Origin: Nocardia sp. alder85J
GTDB taxonomy: Bacteria; Actinomycetota; Actinomycetes; Mycobacteriales; Mycobacteriaceae
Direction: 5' to 3'
NCBI RefSeq assembly: GCF_020176955.2
Contig: NZ_JAIUCZ020000001.1
Coordinates: 806,001 to 870,000, forward strand
DNA: 64,000 nucleotides
This document shows positions 33,255-41,439 of this stretch, piece after piece. The position numbers were made by a program, and so were the translations under genes. Below the pieces are notes generated by a model. That model was not told the DNA's origin, ran no database searches, and saw only the letters and a program-made list of their open reading frames with translations. Each line of letters begins with the position of its first letter. Positions within the stretch are counted from its first letter, which is position 1.

Positions 33255-34127
33255 TCAGACCCGGTCTGCAGAGGCGGTGGCAGGGGAGAACACGGCAGCG
33301 TTGTGCAGTGCCCATTCGCCGTATGACCTGGGCGGACGGCCCAGCACCGCCTCGATGTCGGGGCTGATCTCCAGTTCCGCCGGGAGGGGGGAGCCGAGGA
33401 TGTCCAGGGTGTGGTCGGCGACCGGGGCGGGCATGAAGCGGAGCATGTTCGTGAAGGCTTCGGCGCGGGACACTTCCGCGAACGGGATCGGGTGGCCGAG
33501 GGCGGCGGACAGGGCTTGGGCCTGGTCGCGTGGGGTGACCAGGGCGGGGCCGGTGAGGGTGTAGGCGTGGGCGTGGTGGCCGGGCTCGCGCAGGGCGGTG
33601 GCGGCTACGGCGGCGATGTCGGCCGGGTCCACCACCGGCAGGCCGACGTCGGCGAAGGGGGCGGTGATCGGCCGGCCGGCGCGGACGGGTTCGATCCAGG
33701 CGTAGGTATTGGAGGCGAAACCGCTGGGGCGCACTATCGTCCACTCGAGGGTCGAGGCGGTCAGGGCCTGCTCGAATTCGAGAGTGCGAGCGTAGCCGGC
33801 ACTGCCGGGGCGGGTTACCGCGCCTTGTGAGGAGAGGAACACGACTCGGCGGATGCCTTGGGCTGCCAGGGATTTCAGCAGGAGGTGGGGTTCGGGTCCG
33901 GTGGTGAGCTGGGGGCCGGTGATGAGCAGGAAAAGGGTGTCGGCGCCCGTCACGGCTGTCGCGAAATCGTCGGGGTTGCCGATGTCGGCGCGGCGGTGGG
34001 TGGCGCCCGCGGGGAGGTCGGCGGGGCGTTCGCCGCGTGAGATGGCGATGACCTGCGCGCCCGCCTCGGTGAGGGTACGTACCAGGATGCTGCCGACGTT
34101 TCCGGTTGCGCCGGTTACCGCGATCAT
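33255..34127 (-). CDS. NmrA-like NAD(P)-binding protein (atypical SDR)
   Basis: 290 aa. ATG 34127 is preferred because AGGAG lies 8 bases upstream; a GTG at 34136 overlaps that ribosome site. The Rossmann motif is IAVTGATGNVGSILVRTL near the N-terminus, then NADP-type IAISRGERPADL, VVFLSSQGAV and the family segment WTIVRPSGFASN. Such proteins act as quinone-type reductases or redox sensors. It is divergent from a TetR gene with two similar inverted repeats between them, so it is the probable target of that repressor. Confidence 0.88.
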   Translation of the reverse strand: MIAVTGATGNVGSILVRTLTEAGAQVIAISRGERPADLPAGATHRRADIGNPDDFATAVTGADTLFLLITGPQLTTGPEPHLLLKSLAAQGIRRVVFLSSQGAVTRPGSAGYARTLEFEQALTASTLEWTIVRPSGFASNTYAWIEPVRAGRPITAPFADVGLPVVDPADIAAVAATALREPGHHAHAYTLTGPALVTPRDQAQALSAALGHPIPFAEVSRAEAFTNMLRFMPAPVADHTLDILGSPLPAELEISPDIEAVLGRPPRSYGEWALHNAAVFSPATASADRV

Positions 34128-34143
34128 TCGATTCACTCCTGAG

Positions 34144-34159
34144 TTAGTTGGCTGACTAA
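34144..34159. promoter_or_regulatory. TetR operator candidate 1
   Basis: TTAGTTGGCTGACTAA is an inverted repeat (TTAGT/ACTAA arms) just upstream of the NmrA-like gene. It shares the pattern TyAGTTGkmTGACTrA with the second site at 34197, 53 bp away. Confidence 0.7.
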
Positions 34160-34196
34160 ATCGACTTTAGGGCATGAATCGGGCGGCTGTCTATAG

Positions 34197-34212
34197 TCAG
34201 TTGTATGACTGA
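34197..34212. promoter_or_regulatory. TetR operator candidate 2, overlapping the tetR start codon
   Basis: TCAGTTGTATGACTGA is an inverted repeat with TCAGT/ACTGA arms, overlapping ATG 34205. It matches site 1 at 12 of 16 positions. Its position suggests direct autorepression of the TetR gene. Confidence 0.7.
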
Positions 34213-34804
34213 CTCAGTGCCTGTGCGGGTGGGGAAGCGGGAGCGGCTCGCGGATGCGGCGGCCCGGGTCTTTCACGAACAGGGGGTGGAGAAGACGACG
34301 ATCGCCGATATCGCGCGGGTCGCGGAGGTGCCGGTGGGCAACGTCTACTACTACTTCAAGACCAAGGATCAGCTGATCCAGGCCGCGATCGGGGCGCATG
34401 CCCGGACCGCGCGGGAGGTGCTGGCGGAGCTGGAGCGGTACGAGACACCGGCGCAGCGGTTGCAGGCGCTGGTCCGCGGGTGGGTCGAGCAGCGGGAGAC
34501 GGCCGTGCGATTCGGTTGTCCCTCGGGGACGCTCGCCACGGAGCTGGACAAGCGGGCCGACGGGCTGGACGAGGAGCTGGCGGCGGTCATGCGGGAACTG
34601 CTGGGCTGGATCGAGGCGCAGTTCGCCGCGATGGGGCGTGCCGATGCCCGTGAACTGGCGGTGGCACTGCTGGCCTCGTATCAGGGTATTTCGTTGCTCA
34701 CCAACACGTTTCGTGATCCTGGGCTGATGGAGGCGGAGGGGCGCCGGCTGGTGGCGTGGATCGACTCGCTCGAGGCTGTGACCAGTCGCACAGCCGATCG
34801 GTAG
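34205..34804 (+). CDS. TetR-family transcriptional regulator
   Basis: 199 aa. The N-terminal HTH (about 12-58) has DAAARVFHEQGVEKTTIADIARVAEVPVG-type sequence and the recognition helix GNVYYYFKTKDQLI. The C-terminal ligand domain has CPSGTLATELDKRADG, seen in the TetR_C group that responds to electrophiles or quinones. It is divergent from the NmrA-like gene, with one inverted repeat near each start, so it likely represses both. Confidence 0.92.
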   Translation: MTDSVPVRVGKRERLADAAARVFHEQGVEKTTIADIARVAEVPVGNVYYYFKTKDQLIQAAIGAHARTAREVLAELERYETPAQRLQALVRGWVEQRETAVRFGCPSGTLATELDKRADGLDEELAAVMRELLGWIEAQFAAMGRADARELAVALLASYQGISLLTNTFRDPGLMEAEGRRLVAWIDSLEAVTSRTADR

Positions 34805-34928
34805 TCGCCGGGTTCCGGAATTCGAGCCCAATTCATAGGATGTTTGCGGCGGGCGGCGGTGGCGATCACCGGGCGCGCGGGCAGGGTGCCCGGGCCGGCC
34901 ACCGCGAAGGGTTGCGAGCGTTGAACGG

Positions 34929-35690
34929 GTGCCGGTGACTGCCGTCGAAGTGGTCGAGTTGCTGCTGGTCGGGTTCGCGGCCGGGCTGGTGAGTGTGCTG
35001 GTGAGCCTCGCGTCGCTGGTGTCGTATCCGGCGCTGCTCGGGCTCGGGTTGTCGCCGGTGTCGGCCAATGTCACCAATACGGTGTCGCTGGTGTTCATCG
35101 GGATGGGATCGGCGGCGGGGTCGCGGTCCGAGCTGGCGGGTACCCGGCGGATCGTGTTGCGGCTGGGCGCGGTGGCGGCGGCGGGCGGGGCGGCCGGATC
35201 GGCGCTGCTGCTGGTCGCGCCCGCGGTGACCTTTCAGGCGGTGGTGCCGTTCCTGATCGGCGGGGCCTCGGTGTTCCTGCTCGGGCAGCCGTATCTCGCG
35301 CGCCGGCGGGAACGTCGTGCGGCGGCCGAGCCGTGGTGGCGGGCGCCGGTGCTGTGGATCGCGATGTTCGGTGCGTCGGTGTACGCGGGGTATTTCGGTG
35401 CGGCGGGCGGCATTCTGGTGCTGGCGATCATGACGGCGATGTTCCCGCAGTGGACCCCGCATCGGGTCAACGCGGTGAAGAACGTGGTCGCCGTGTTCGC
35501 CAACGGGGCCGCGGCGATCGGATTCGCCGGATTCGGGCCGGTGCACTGGAGTTTCGTCGTTCCGCTCGCGGTCGGGTTCTTCCTCGGCGGCCGGGTCGGC
35601 CCGGTGGTCGCGCGCCGGTTACCGGACAACACGTTGCGGGTGGTGGCCGCCGGGTGCGGGATCGCCATGGCCGTGAAGTTCGCGTTGTGA
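34929..35690 (+). CDS. TSUP-family permease (sulfite exporter TauE/SafE), copy 1
   Basis: 253 aa from GTG 34929, seven to eight hydrophobic segments. TauE/SafE marks are FAAGLVSVLVSLASLVSYPALL near the N-terminus and ASVYAGYFGAAGGIL in the second half, followed by RVNAVKNVVAVFANG. The family moves sulfite, sulfoacetate or other organosulfur anions. It is followed after 7 bp by a close paralogue. The pair may form a heteromer or be a recent tandem duplication. Confidence 0.9.
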   Translation: MPVTAVEVVELLLVGFAAGLVSVLVSLASLVSYPALLGLGLSPVSANVTNTVSLVFIGMGSAAGSRSELAGTRRIVLRLGAVAAAGGAAGSALLLVAPAVTFQAVVPFLIGGASVFLLGQPYLARRRERRAAAEPWWRAPVLWIAMFGASVYAGYFGAAGGILVLAIMTAMFPQWTPHRVNAVKNVVAVFANGAAAIGFAGFGPVHWSFVVPLAVGFFLGGRVGPVVARRLPDNTLRVVAAGCGIAMAVKFAL

Positions 35691-35697
35691 TCGGGGT

Positions 35698-36456
35698 GTG
35701 CCGGTGACGGTGGTGCTGGCGCTCGAGTTGGTGGCGGTGGGGTTCACTGCTGGGTTGGTGGGGGTGCTGACCAGCCTCGCCTCGTTGATCTCGTATCCGG
35801 CGCTGCTGGCGCTGGGGTTGTCGCCGGTGGTGGCCAATGTCACCAACACGATGGCGTTGCTGTGCAACGGGATCGGGGTCGCGGCGGGCTCACGCGCGGA
35901 ACTGGCCGGGCGCGGGGCGGTGGTGGCGCGACTCGGCGCGGTCGCGGCGGCCGGTGGGACGGTCGGCGCTGTGCTGTTGCTGGTGGCGCCGGCGGCCACC
36001 TTTCATCGGGTGGTGCCGTTCCTGATCGGGGGCGCGTCGCTGTTCCTGCTGGCGCAACCGTATCTGGCTCGGCGCCGGGATGGATCCGGCGGGCCGGACG
36101 GGCGGATGTCGTGGGTGCTGCGGGTGGCGTTGCTGGCGGCCGCGGTCTACGCCGGGTATTTCGGCGCGGCCAGTGCGGTGATGATCTTCGCCATCCTCAC
36201 CGCCATGTTCCCGGCGTGGACCGCGCAGCAGGCCAATGCCGTCAAGAGCATCGTGAACATGTGCGGGAACGCCACGGCGGCGGTCGGATTCGCGTTCTTC
36301 GGGCCGGTGCACTGGAGTTTCGTGGCGCCGCTGGCGCTGGGCTATCTGCTGGGCGGCCGGGTCGGGCCGGTGGTCGCGCGGCGGCTGCCCGGCACCGCGC
36401 TGCGCGTGCTGGCCGCCGGATGCGGGCTGGTCATGGCCGTGAAACTGGCCCTCTGA
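35698..36456 (+). CDS. TSUP-family permease, copy 2
   Basis: 252 aa from GTG 35698, paralogous to the preceding gene over its whole length (LVSYPALL/LISYPALL, VTNTVSL/VTNTMAL, FGPVHWSF in both, LGGRVGPVVARRLP in both). In the central signature AAGGIL is replaced by AASAVM and VVAVFANG by IVNMCGNA, so the copies have diverged at the conserved motif. The substrate is unknown. Confidence 0.9.
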   Translation: MPVTVVLALELVAVGFTAGLVGVLTSLASLISYPALLALGLSPVVANVTNTMALLCNGIGVAAGSRAELAGRGAVVARLGAVAAAGGTVGAVLLLVAPAATFHRVVPFLIGGASLFLLAQPYLARRRDGSGGPDGRMSWVLRVALLAAAVYAGYFGAASAVMIFAILTAMFPAWTAQQANAVKSIVNMCGNATAAVGFAFFGPVHWSFVAPLALGYLLGGRVGPVVARRLPGTALRVLAAGCGLVMAVKLAL

Positions 36457-36472
36457 CAGTCGATTCCGCAGT

Positions 36473-37255
36473 TCAGAAGGCGGTGGAGGAGACGCGGGCG
36501 TAGACGCCGGGATAGCCCGGTTGCGCCGAACCCTTGCCCCACGAGGTGACACCGGCCAGTTTGCCGTCCACCAGCAGCGGGCCACCGCTGTCGAATTCGC
36601 CGGTGTCGGCGGTGGGTGAACCGGCGCAGAACGCCTCGCCCGCATCGAATTCGGTGCCGTAGGCGGTGGTGCAGTCGACGTCGGCGGCCAGTGGCACCGT
36701 CACCGTGTGCAGGCGGGAGTTGGACCAGTCGCCGTCGGCGGTCGCGCCCCAGCCGACCACCGTGCCGGTGTCGCCGTGCGGCGCGGCGACCGCCACCGGG
36801 GTCACCGCGACCGGCTGCGCCAGCGTGAGCAGCGCGAGGTCGTGGTGATAGGTGAGATCGCTGTCGAAGATCGACACCCGGAACCGCGGATCGATCCGGA
36901 TGTTCTTGATGCCCACGGTGATTCCACCGCCCTGGGCGAGGTCGCCGCGGTCGAAGGTGGCGGTCAGCGCGCCGGGCGCCTCCTGGGCCAGCACGGCGCA
37001 GTGCGCGGCGGTGATCACCTGGTCGGGGGCGATCAGGGCGCCCGCGCAGAACTGACCACCGGGCCGCATCGCGAAGGCGGGGGTGCCGATCGCCGCCAGC
37101 CAGGGATAGGCGCCCGGCGCGGCCTCGGCCCCGCCGACGATGGCCGTGGCCGGTGCGGCGGTGACGACGGCGGCGACCGCCAGCGCCACCGCGGCGAGGG
37201 CCGCGGCCGCCGCTCCGGTCGTGGCCGGGCGGGTATCGCGTGATGAATCCTGCAT
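36473..37255 (-). CDS. Secreted trypsin-like serine protease (S1A)
   Basis: 260 aa with a signal peptide (hydrophobic stretch about 14-38) followed at once by IVGG, the usual new N-terminus of an activated chymotrypsin-fold protease. Triad: His in ITAAHC, Asp in HHDLALLTL, Ser in EFDSGGPLL (Glu-Phe replaces the commoner Gly before DSGG). Cys pairs (FCAGAL with AAHC; DCTTAYG with EAFCAG) fit S1A disulfides. It is convergent with the TSUP pair. The role is extracellular proteolysis. Confidence 0.92.
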   Translation of the reverse strand: MQDSSRDTRPATTGAAAAALAAVALAVAAVVTAAPATAIVGGAEAAPGAYPWLAAIGTPAFAMRPGGQFCAGALIAPDQVITAAHCAVLAQEAPGALTATFDRGDLAQGGGITVGIKNIRIDPRFRVSIFDSDLTYHHDLALLTLAQPVAVTPVAVAAPHGDTGTVVGWGATADGDWSNSRLHTVTVPLAADVDCTTAYGTEFDAGEAFCAGSPTADTGEFDSGGPLLVDGKLAGVTSWGKGSAQPGYPGVYARVSSTAF

Positions 37256-37368
37256 GGTGACCGCCTCGATGCTCGGAATCGATGCAACGAAGCGACATTC
37301 AACCAGATCGCAGCGCCGGATACCCGACCGGACCGCGGATGTCGGTGCCCTGGACTACGGTGCCCGGC

Positions 37369-37860
37369 ATGACGACTTGGCGTGAGTTCGCGACCACCGC
37401 CCCGCTCATCTCGGCGCTCTTCCTGCGGCGTCACGCGGCGGCGAAAAATCTGTGCCTGCTGGCCACCACCCGCTCCGACGGTTATCCGCGCATCAGCCCG
37501 ATCGAGCCGCGGGTCTTCGAGGACCGACTGTGGCTGGTCGGGATGCCGGGCACCACGAAATTCAAGGATCTCCAACGAGATCCGCGCTTCTGCCTGCACA
37601 CCGCGACGGTCGACACCGAGGTCACCGAGGGGGACGTGAAGGTGTGGGGCATCGTCACCGACGTGCGCGACGGCGCGGTGCGGGCCCGGTGGTTGCAATC
37701 GTTGTACGAGGAGACGGAGATCGACTTCCGGGACGAGAATTTCGACACGTTCTTCGCCGCCGACCTCACCGGCGCGTCGGCGGTCGAGGTGCGCGACGGG
37801 CATATGGATGTGCACATCTGGAAGCCCGGGCAGCAGGAGTACACCGTGCGCAAACATTGA
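37369..37860 (+). CDS. Pyridoxamine 5'-phosphate oxidase-like flavin/F420 split-barrel protein
   Basis: 163 aa from ATG 37369. It has the split-barrel pattern KNLCLLATTRSDGYPRISPIE, LWLVGMPGTTKFKDLQRDPR and HTATVDTEVTEGDVKV. These proteins bind FMN, F420 or haem and act as oxidoreductases on small molecules. Function is not predictable beyond that. It stands alone. Confidence 0.85.
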   Translation: MTTWREFATTAPLISALFLRRHAAAKNLCLLATTRSDGYPRISPIEPRVFEDRLWLVGMPGTTKFKDLQRDPRFCLHTATVDTEVTEGDVKVWGIVTDVRDGAVRARWLQSLYEETEIDFRDENFDTFFAADLTGASAVEVRDGHMDVHIWKPGQQEYTVRKH

Positions 37861-37888
37861 TCCGGGGAGTATCCGGGCCCGGCGCCGG

Positions 37889-38698
37889 TCAGCTCGCGGC
37901 GTGCACCGCCGCGAGCCGGGCCGCCCGGATCGCGTTCCACAGCGGCCGCAGCAGCGTCTCCTGCGCGGACATGGCGCTGGCCGAGGTGGGGGCGGAGGCC
38001 GGTTCGCGCTGGGCGACGGTCAGGATGGCCGCCACGTGGTCGGCGGTGTCGAGAATGCGGCGGGCCCGCAGCGGAATCGAGTCCGGATACTCGTGCCGGG
38101 CGTAATCGGCCAGCTCGGCTTCGACCAGCTCGCGGGGGTCGTCGCTGCCGGCGTTCAGGCCGGTGGTCTGCAAGCTCATCAGCGCGTCGGCGGCGTCGCG
38201 GACGGCCTGCCGCATCGCGTATTCGGCCTCGCCCAGCGGTATGTCCGGCTCCGGAACCGCCGGAATCACGGTGCGGAAGACAGCCCACTGCACAGTGTCG
38301 TCATCGACCCACTGCGGTACCAAGCCGGTGCCCTCGGCGCCCGGAACGCCGATCAGGACGCCTTCCTCGGCCTCGAGCGCGGCCGCGCCGAATTCGCCGG
38401 CCGGGGGTAGTCCGCGCACATCGCCCGGTACCGGCAGGACCAGGCGCAGGCGGCTGCGCGCATCGCCGGTTTCCTCGCGGATCAGCTTCAGTAGCACCAT
38501 GATTCCCGCGCCCTGTCCGTCCGGTACGTCACCGGCCGGCCAGGGCAGCCCGGTGTGCCCGCCGGTTACCGGGTCACCGGCGGCCACGGTCTGGCGCGTT
38601 GCCCACGCGCGCAAGGCGTCCAGCACGTCGTCGGGCGCACTACGCCCGGCCAGCCACGAGCCGGCCCACACCGTCAGCGTGGCACTGGGAGAGCACAT
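37889..38698 (-). CDS. Conserved hypothetical protein
   Basis: 269 aa from ATG 38698. Not recognised. Soluble, acidic, with MCSPSATLTVWAGSWLAGR at the start, LPWPAGDVPDGQGAGIMVLL and a long helical C-terminal half (PLGEAEYAMRQAVRDAADAL). No membrane segment or catalytic motif is seen. Regular codon use and an undisturbed length argue that it is real. Confidence 0.75.
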   Translation of the reverse strand: MCSPSATLTVWAGSWLAGRSAPDDVLDALRAWATRQTVAAGDPVTGGHTGLPWPAGDVPDGQGAGIMVLLKLIREETGDARSRLRLVLPVPGDVRGLPPAGEFGAAALEAEEGVLIGVPGAEGTGLVPQWVDDDTVQWAVFRTVIPAVPEPDIPLGEAEYAMRQAVRDAADALMSLQTTGLNAGSDDPRELVEAELADYARHEYPDSIPLRARRILDTADHVAAILTVAQREPASAPTSASAMSAQETLLRPLWNAIRAARLAAVHAAS

Positions 38699-38832
38699 GA
38701 TTCGAGGATAACCAGTGGTCACGCTCGACAACGTGCCGGACGGCCGGATTCGGCCGAAACCGCGGCCCGGACGGGCGGAATCTGGTTCTCTGATACGGAG
38801 AAGATCATTGAACAAAGGTGAGGTGGGCGGAC

Positions 38833-39219
38833 ATGGCGGTGCGGCAGGTCGAGATCGGGTTGGTCAGCGCCGACGACGTCATCGTGGACTTCTACGCGCT
38901 CGCCTTCGGCCTGGAAAGGATCCCGGCGAGCGAATCCCGTTCCGGGACACTGCATCGCCTGCAGGCCGACGGCATCTCGATCAAGGTGATGGTGCCGGCG
39001 CGGACACCCGCCCCGGCCGATCGCGCGGCCGCGTTCCTGGATGTGACCGGCTTGCGGTACCTCACCTTCCACGTCGACGATCTCGACGGTGCGCTCGATC
39101 GCGCGGTGACGGCCGGCGGGGCCGTCCTGCACGGACCGCTGGAGATCGGCGGCGGGCGGCGCGTGGTGGTACTGCGCGATCCCGACGGCAACACCGTGGA
39201 GGTTACCGCCGGTCCCTGA
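38833..39219 (+). CDS. VOC-family (glyoxalase/bleomycin resistance) protein
   Basis: 128 aa. ATG 38833 has AGGTGGG upstream. It is a single VOC module: VEIGLVSADDVIVDFYALAFGLERI, the second half with YLTFHVDDLDGALDRAVTAGG, ending VVVLRDPDGNTVEV. The metal-ligand pattern is incomplete (the first ligand position is E or V rather than H), so metal dependence is unsure. Function unknown. Confidence 0.87.
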   Translation: MAVRQVEIGLVSADDVIVDFYALAFGLERIPASESRSGTLHRLQADGISIKVMVPARTPAPADRAAAFLDVTGLRYLTFHVDDLDGALDRAVTAGGAVLHGPLEIGGGRRVVVLRDPDGNTVEVTAGP

Positions 39220-39286
39220 CCTGTCGGACCCGGCGGCTATCGTGGGCCTGTCCGAACCGCGTGATTTCGTCGAGAGGACCTGTGCG

Positions 39287-39709
39287 ATGCCGAAGATGAC
39301 ACCCTCCGAGCGTGCAGCTTTCCTGGCCGAGGTACATGTGGGCGTGATCGCGGTCGAACGACCGGACCGGGCCCCGCTCGCCGTCCCGATCTGGTACGGC
39401 TACCAGCCCGGTGGCGAGGTGCTGTTGTGGACCGAGGCCGGGTCGGTGAAGGAGAAATTGATCCGCACGGCCGGTCGATTCTCGCTGACCGCGCAGGTGG
39501 AGGAGCCGCCCTACCGGTATGTGACCGCGGAGGGCCCGGTCGTCGGCATCGATACCGCCGACCTCGAGACCGCCCGTGGCATCGCCGACCGATATCTGGG
39601 TGAACAGGCCGGCGCGGCCTTCCTCGCGGAGAACCTCGGCCCGGAATCACTGATCATCCGGATGCGTCCGGAACACTGGTTGAGCACCGACTACTCCAAG
39701 GCGGAATAG
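39287..39709 (+). CDS. Pyridoxamine 5'-phosphate oxidase-family protein
   Basis: 140 aa from ATG 39287 after GAGAGG. It has the split-barrel strands VGVIAVERPDRAPLAVPIWY, GEVLLWTEAGSVKEKLIRTAG and the C-terminal LIIRMRPEHWLSTDY, typical of the PPOX group that includes F420-binding reductases. It is a second, divergent member next to the one at 37369. Substrate unknown. Confidence 0.85.
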   Translation: MPKMTPSERAAFLAEVHVGVIAVERPDRAPLAVPIWYGYQPGGEVLLWTEAGSVKEKLIRTAGRFSLTAQVEEPPYRYVTAEGPVVGIDTADLETARGIADRYLGEQAGAAFLAENLGPESLIIRMRPEHWLSTDYSKAE

Positions 39710-39869
39710 GGCGTCGCCCGCATTCGGCCAGCCGATGTGAATCGGGCATCACGGACAATGGTCGGCACCGGATGCCCGTCTCGGCGAGACGGCCGTCCGG
39801 CATCGTCGTACCGCGCAGTGCCGCGAAAACGGATTGCGCGTCCTGCGGCGTGGCGGCCACCATGGCGAC

Positions 39870-40448
39870 ATGTACCCCGAGCCGCGCACCCGTCCGCCGG
39901 AAAGTCTGCCGCCACGGCGAATCGACTTGGGAGACTTGCTGATCCGGCAGTGGGAGCCCGCCGACCTGATGCCCAGGTTCGAGGCGATCACCGCCTCCTA
40001 CGAGCACATCCACCCCTGGATGGAATGGGCCGCGCAGCCGATCACCCTGGAGCAGCAGCGCGCCTTCGCCCGCGCCGCGACCGGTTGGCCCAGCGCGGAG
40101 GGCAGTTTCAACTACGGCCTCTTCGGCGTCGGCGATGCCGGGCAGACCGTGCTGGGTGCGGCGGGCCTGCACGACCGGCTCGGTGACCGGGCGCTGGAGA
40201 TCGGCTACTGGTGCCACGTCGACCACACCGGCCGCGGTGTGATCACCCGCAGCGCGGCGGCCCTGACCGCTGTCGCCTTCGCCCTGCCGGGTGTCGACCG
40301 CGTGGAGATCCACTGCGATGCGGCCAACCTCCGCAGCGCCGCGGTGGCGCGGCGACTGGGCTATCGGCTGGACCGCCTGGAACCGCGCGAGGTCCGTGCC
40401 CCCGCCGAGAGCGGCCGGGGCATGGTCTGGGTGAAATTGCGGATGTAA
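39870..40448 (+). CDS. GNAT-family N-acetyltransferase (RimJ/RimL type)
   Basis: 192 aa from ATG 39870. It has the RimJ/RimL pattern LLIRQWEPADLMPRFEAI, IGYWCHVDHTGRGVITRSAAA (motif A region, where acetyl-CoA binds) and VEIHCDAANLRSAAVARRLGY (motif B). It probably acetylates a protein N-terminus or small amine. Isolated gene. Confidence 0.9.
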   Translation: MYPEPRTRPPESLPPRRIDLGDLLIRQWEPADLMPRFEAITASYEHIHPWMEWAAQPITLEQQRAFARAATGWPSAEGSFNYGLFGVGDAGQTVLGAAGLHDRLGDRALEIGYWCHVDHTGRGVITRSAAALTAVAFALPGVDRVEIHCDAANLRSAAVARRLGYRLDRLEPREVRAPAESGRGMVWVKLRM

Positions 40449-40505
40449 GCGGTGGTGGCGGCGGTGTTCCGGTGCCCGGTACACCGGTGGTGGAGAGGAA
40501 CCACC

Positions 40506-41429
40506 ATGGATATCCGGGGATCCTGGGACACCGTCACCGCAGCGCTCGGCCAGGTCAGCGGCCCCGGCCGCCGCAGCGGCGACTGGGTCCGCTACCTGTG
40601 TCCGGTGCACGAGGCCGACGGCCGCCGCCATCACCCGTCGCTGGGTGTCGTCTACAATCGCGGCAAGCGCAAGACGATCGTCCGATGCTTCGCCGGCTGC
40701 CGCGACGAGGACATCCTCGCCCGCCTGGGCCTGCGCGTAAGGGACCTCTTCGACGGCCCGCCGCCTGCCCGCCCCGCCCGGACCGCTGCGACCGGGCGCG
40801 CGGTGACGCTCGCGGATCGCGCGATCCTCGCCGCGGGACTACCGCTGACCGTCTGCAAACCGGACCTCGGCCCCGCCACCGGACCGGGCCGCGTGGCCGC
40901 CACCTACCTCTACACCGATCCCGGCGGCCGGCCCCGAGGCCGGGTGATCCGCGTCCACACCCCGCACCGCAGCGGCCGGGCGAAACACTTCTGGCAGCAG
41001 CGCTGGGCCGAAACCGGTTGGTGCAACGGCGGATTCGGCGCCGTACCGTACCGCCTACCCGACCTGCTGACCGGAATCGCCGCGGGTGCCGACATCTACG
41101 TCTGCGAGGGTGAGGCCGACACCGACACCGCCCGGCACGCCGGTGCGATCGCCACCACCAACGCCGGCGGCGCCCACAACTGGCGCCCGGAGCACGCCGC
41201 CTGCCTCCAGGGCGCGGCCCAGGTGTGGATCGTCGCCGACCGCGACCCACCCGGCTACCGCCGCGCGGCCGCGGTTGCCGGCACCCTGCTCGGTCTGGTC
41301 GACCGGATCCGGATCGTGCAGGCCCGCGACGGCAAGGATTTCACCGATCATGTCGACGCCGGTCACGACCTCTCCGACCTGGACCCGATCCCGTTGCTGG
41401 ACGACCACTTCCGATACCTCGCCGAATGA
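40506..41429 (+). CDS. Primase-like protein: CHC2-type zinc finger plus Toprim
   Basis: 307 aa, ATG 40506 after GAGAGGAA. The N-terminal zinc ribbon has YLCPVHEADG...HHPSLGV with later RCFAGCRDEDIL, as in the DnaG/phage primase CHC2 family. The Toprim domain (about 190-290) shows IYVCEGEADTDTARHAG and VWIVADRDPPGYRRAAAVA, the acidic residues E, D-x-D. DNA-primase-like proteins of this short form are usual on phages, plasmids and integrative elements; none of the other genes of such an element is next to it. Confidence 0.83.
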   Translation: MDIRGSWDTVTAALGQVSGPGRRSGDWVRYLCPVHEADGRRHHPSLGVVYNRGKRKTIVRCFAGCRDEDILARLGLRVRDLFDGPPPARPARTAATGRAVTLADRAILAAGLPLTVCKPDLGPATGPGRVAATYLYTDPGGRPRGRVIRVHTPHRSGRAKHFWQQRWAETGWCNGGFGAVPYRLPDLLTGIAAGADIYVCEGEADTDTARHAGAIATTNAGGAHNWRPEHAACLQGAAQVWIVADRDPPGYRRAAAVAGTLLGLVDRIRIVQARDGKDFTDHVDAGHDLSDLDPIPLLDDHFRYLAE

Positions 41430-41439
41430 GTGCAGTGGG

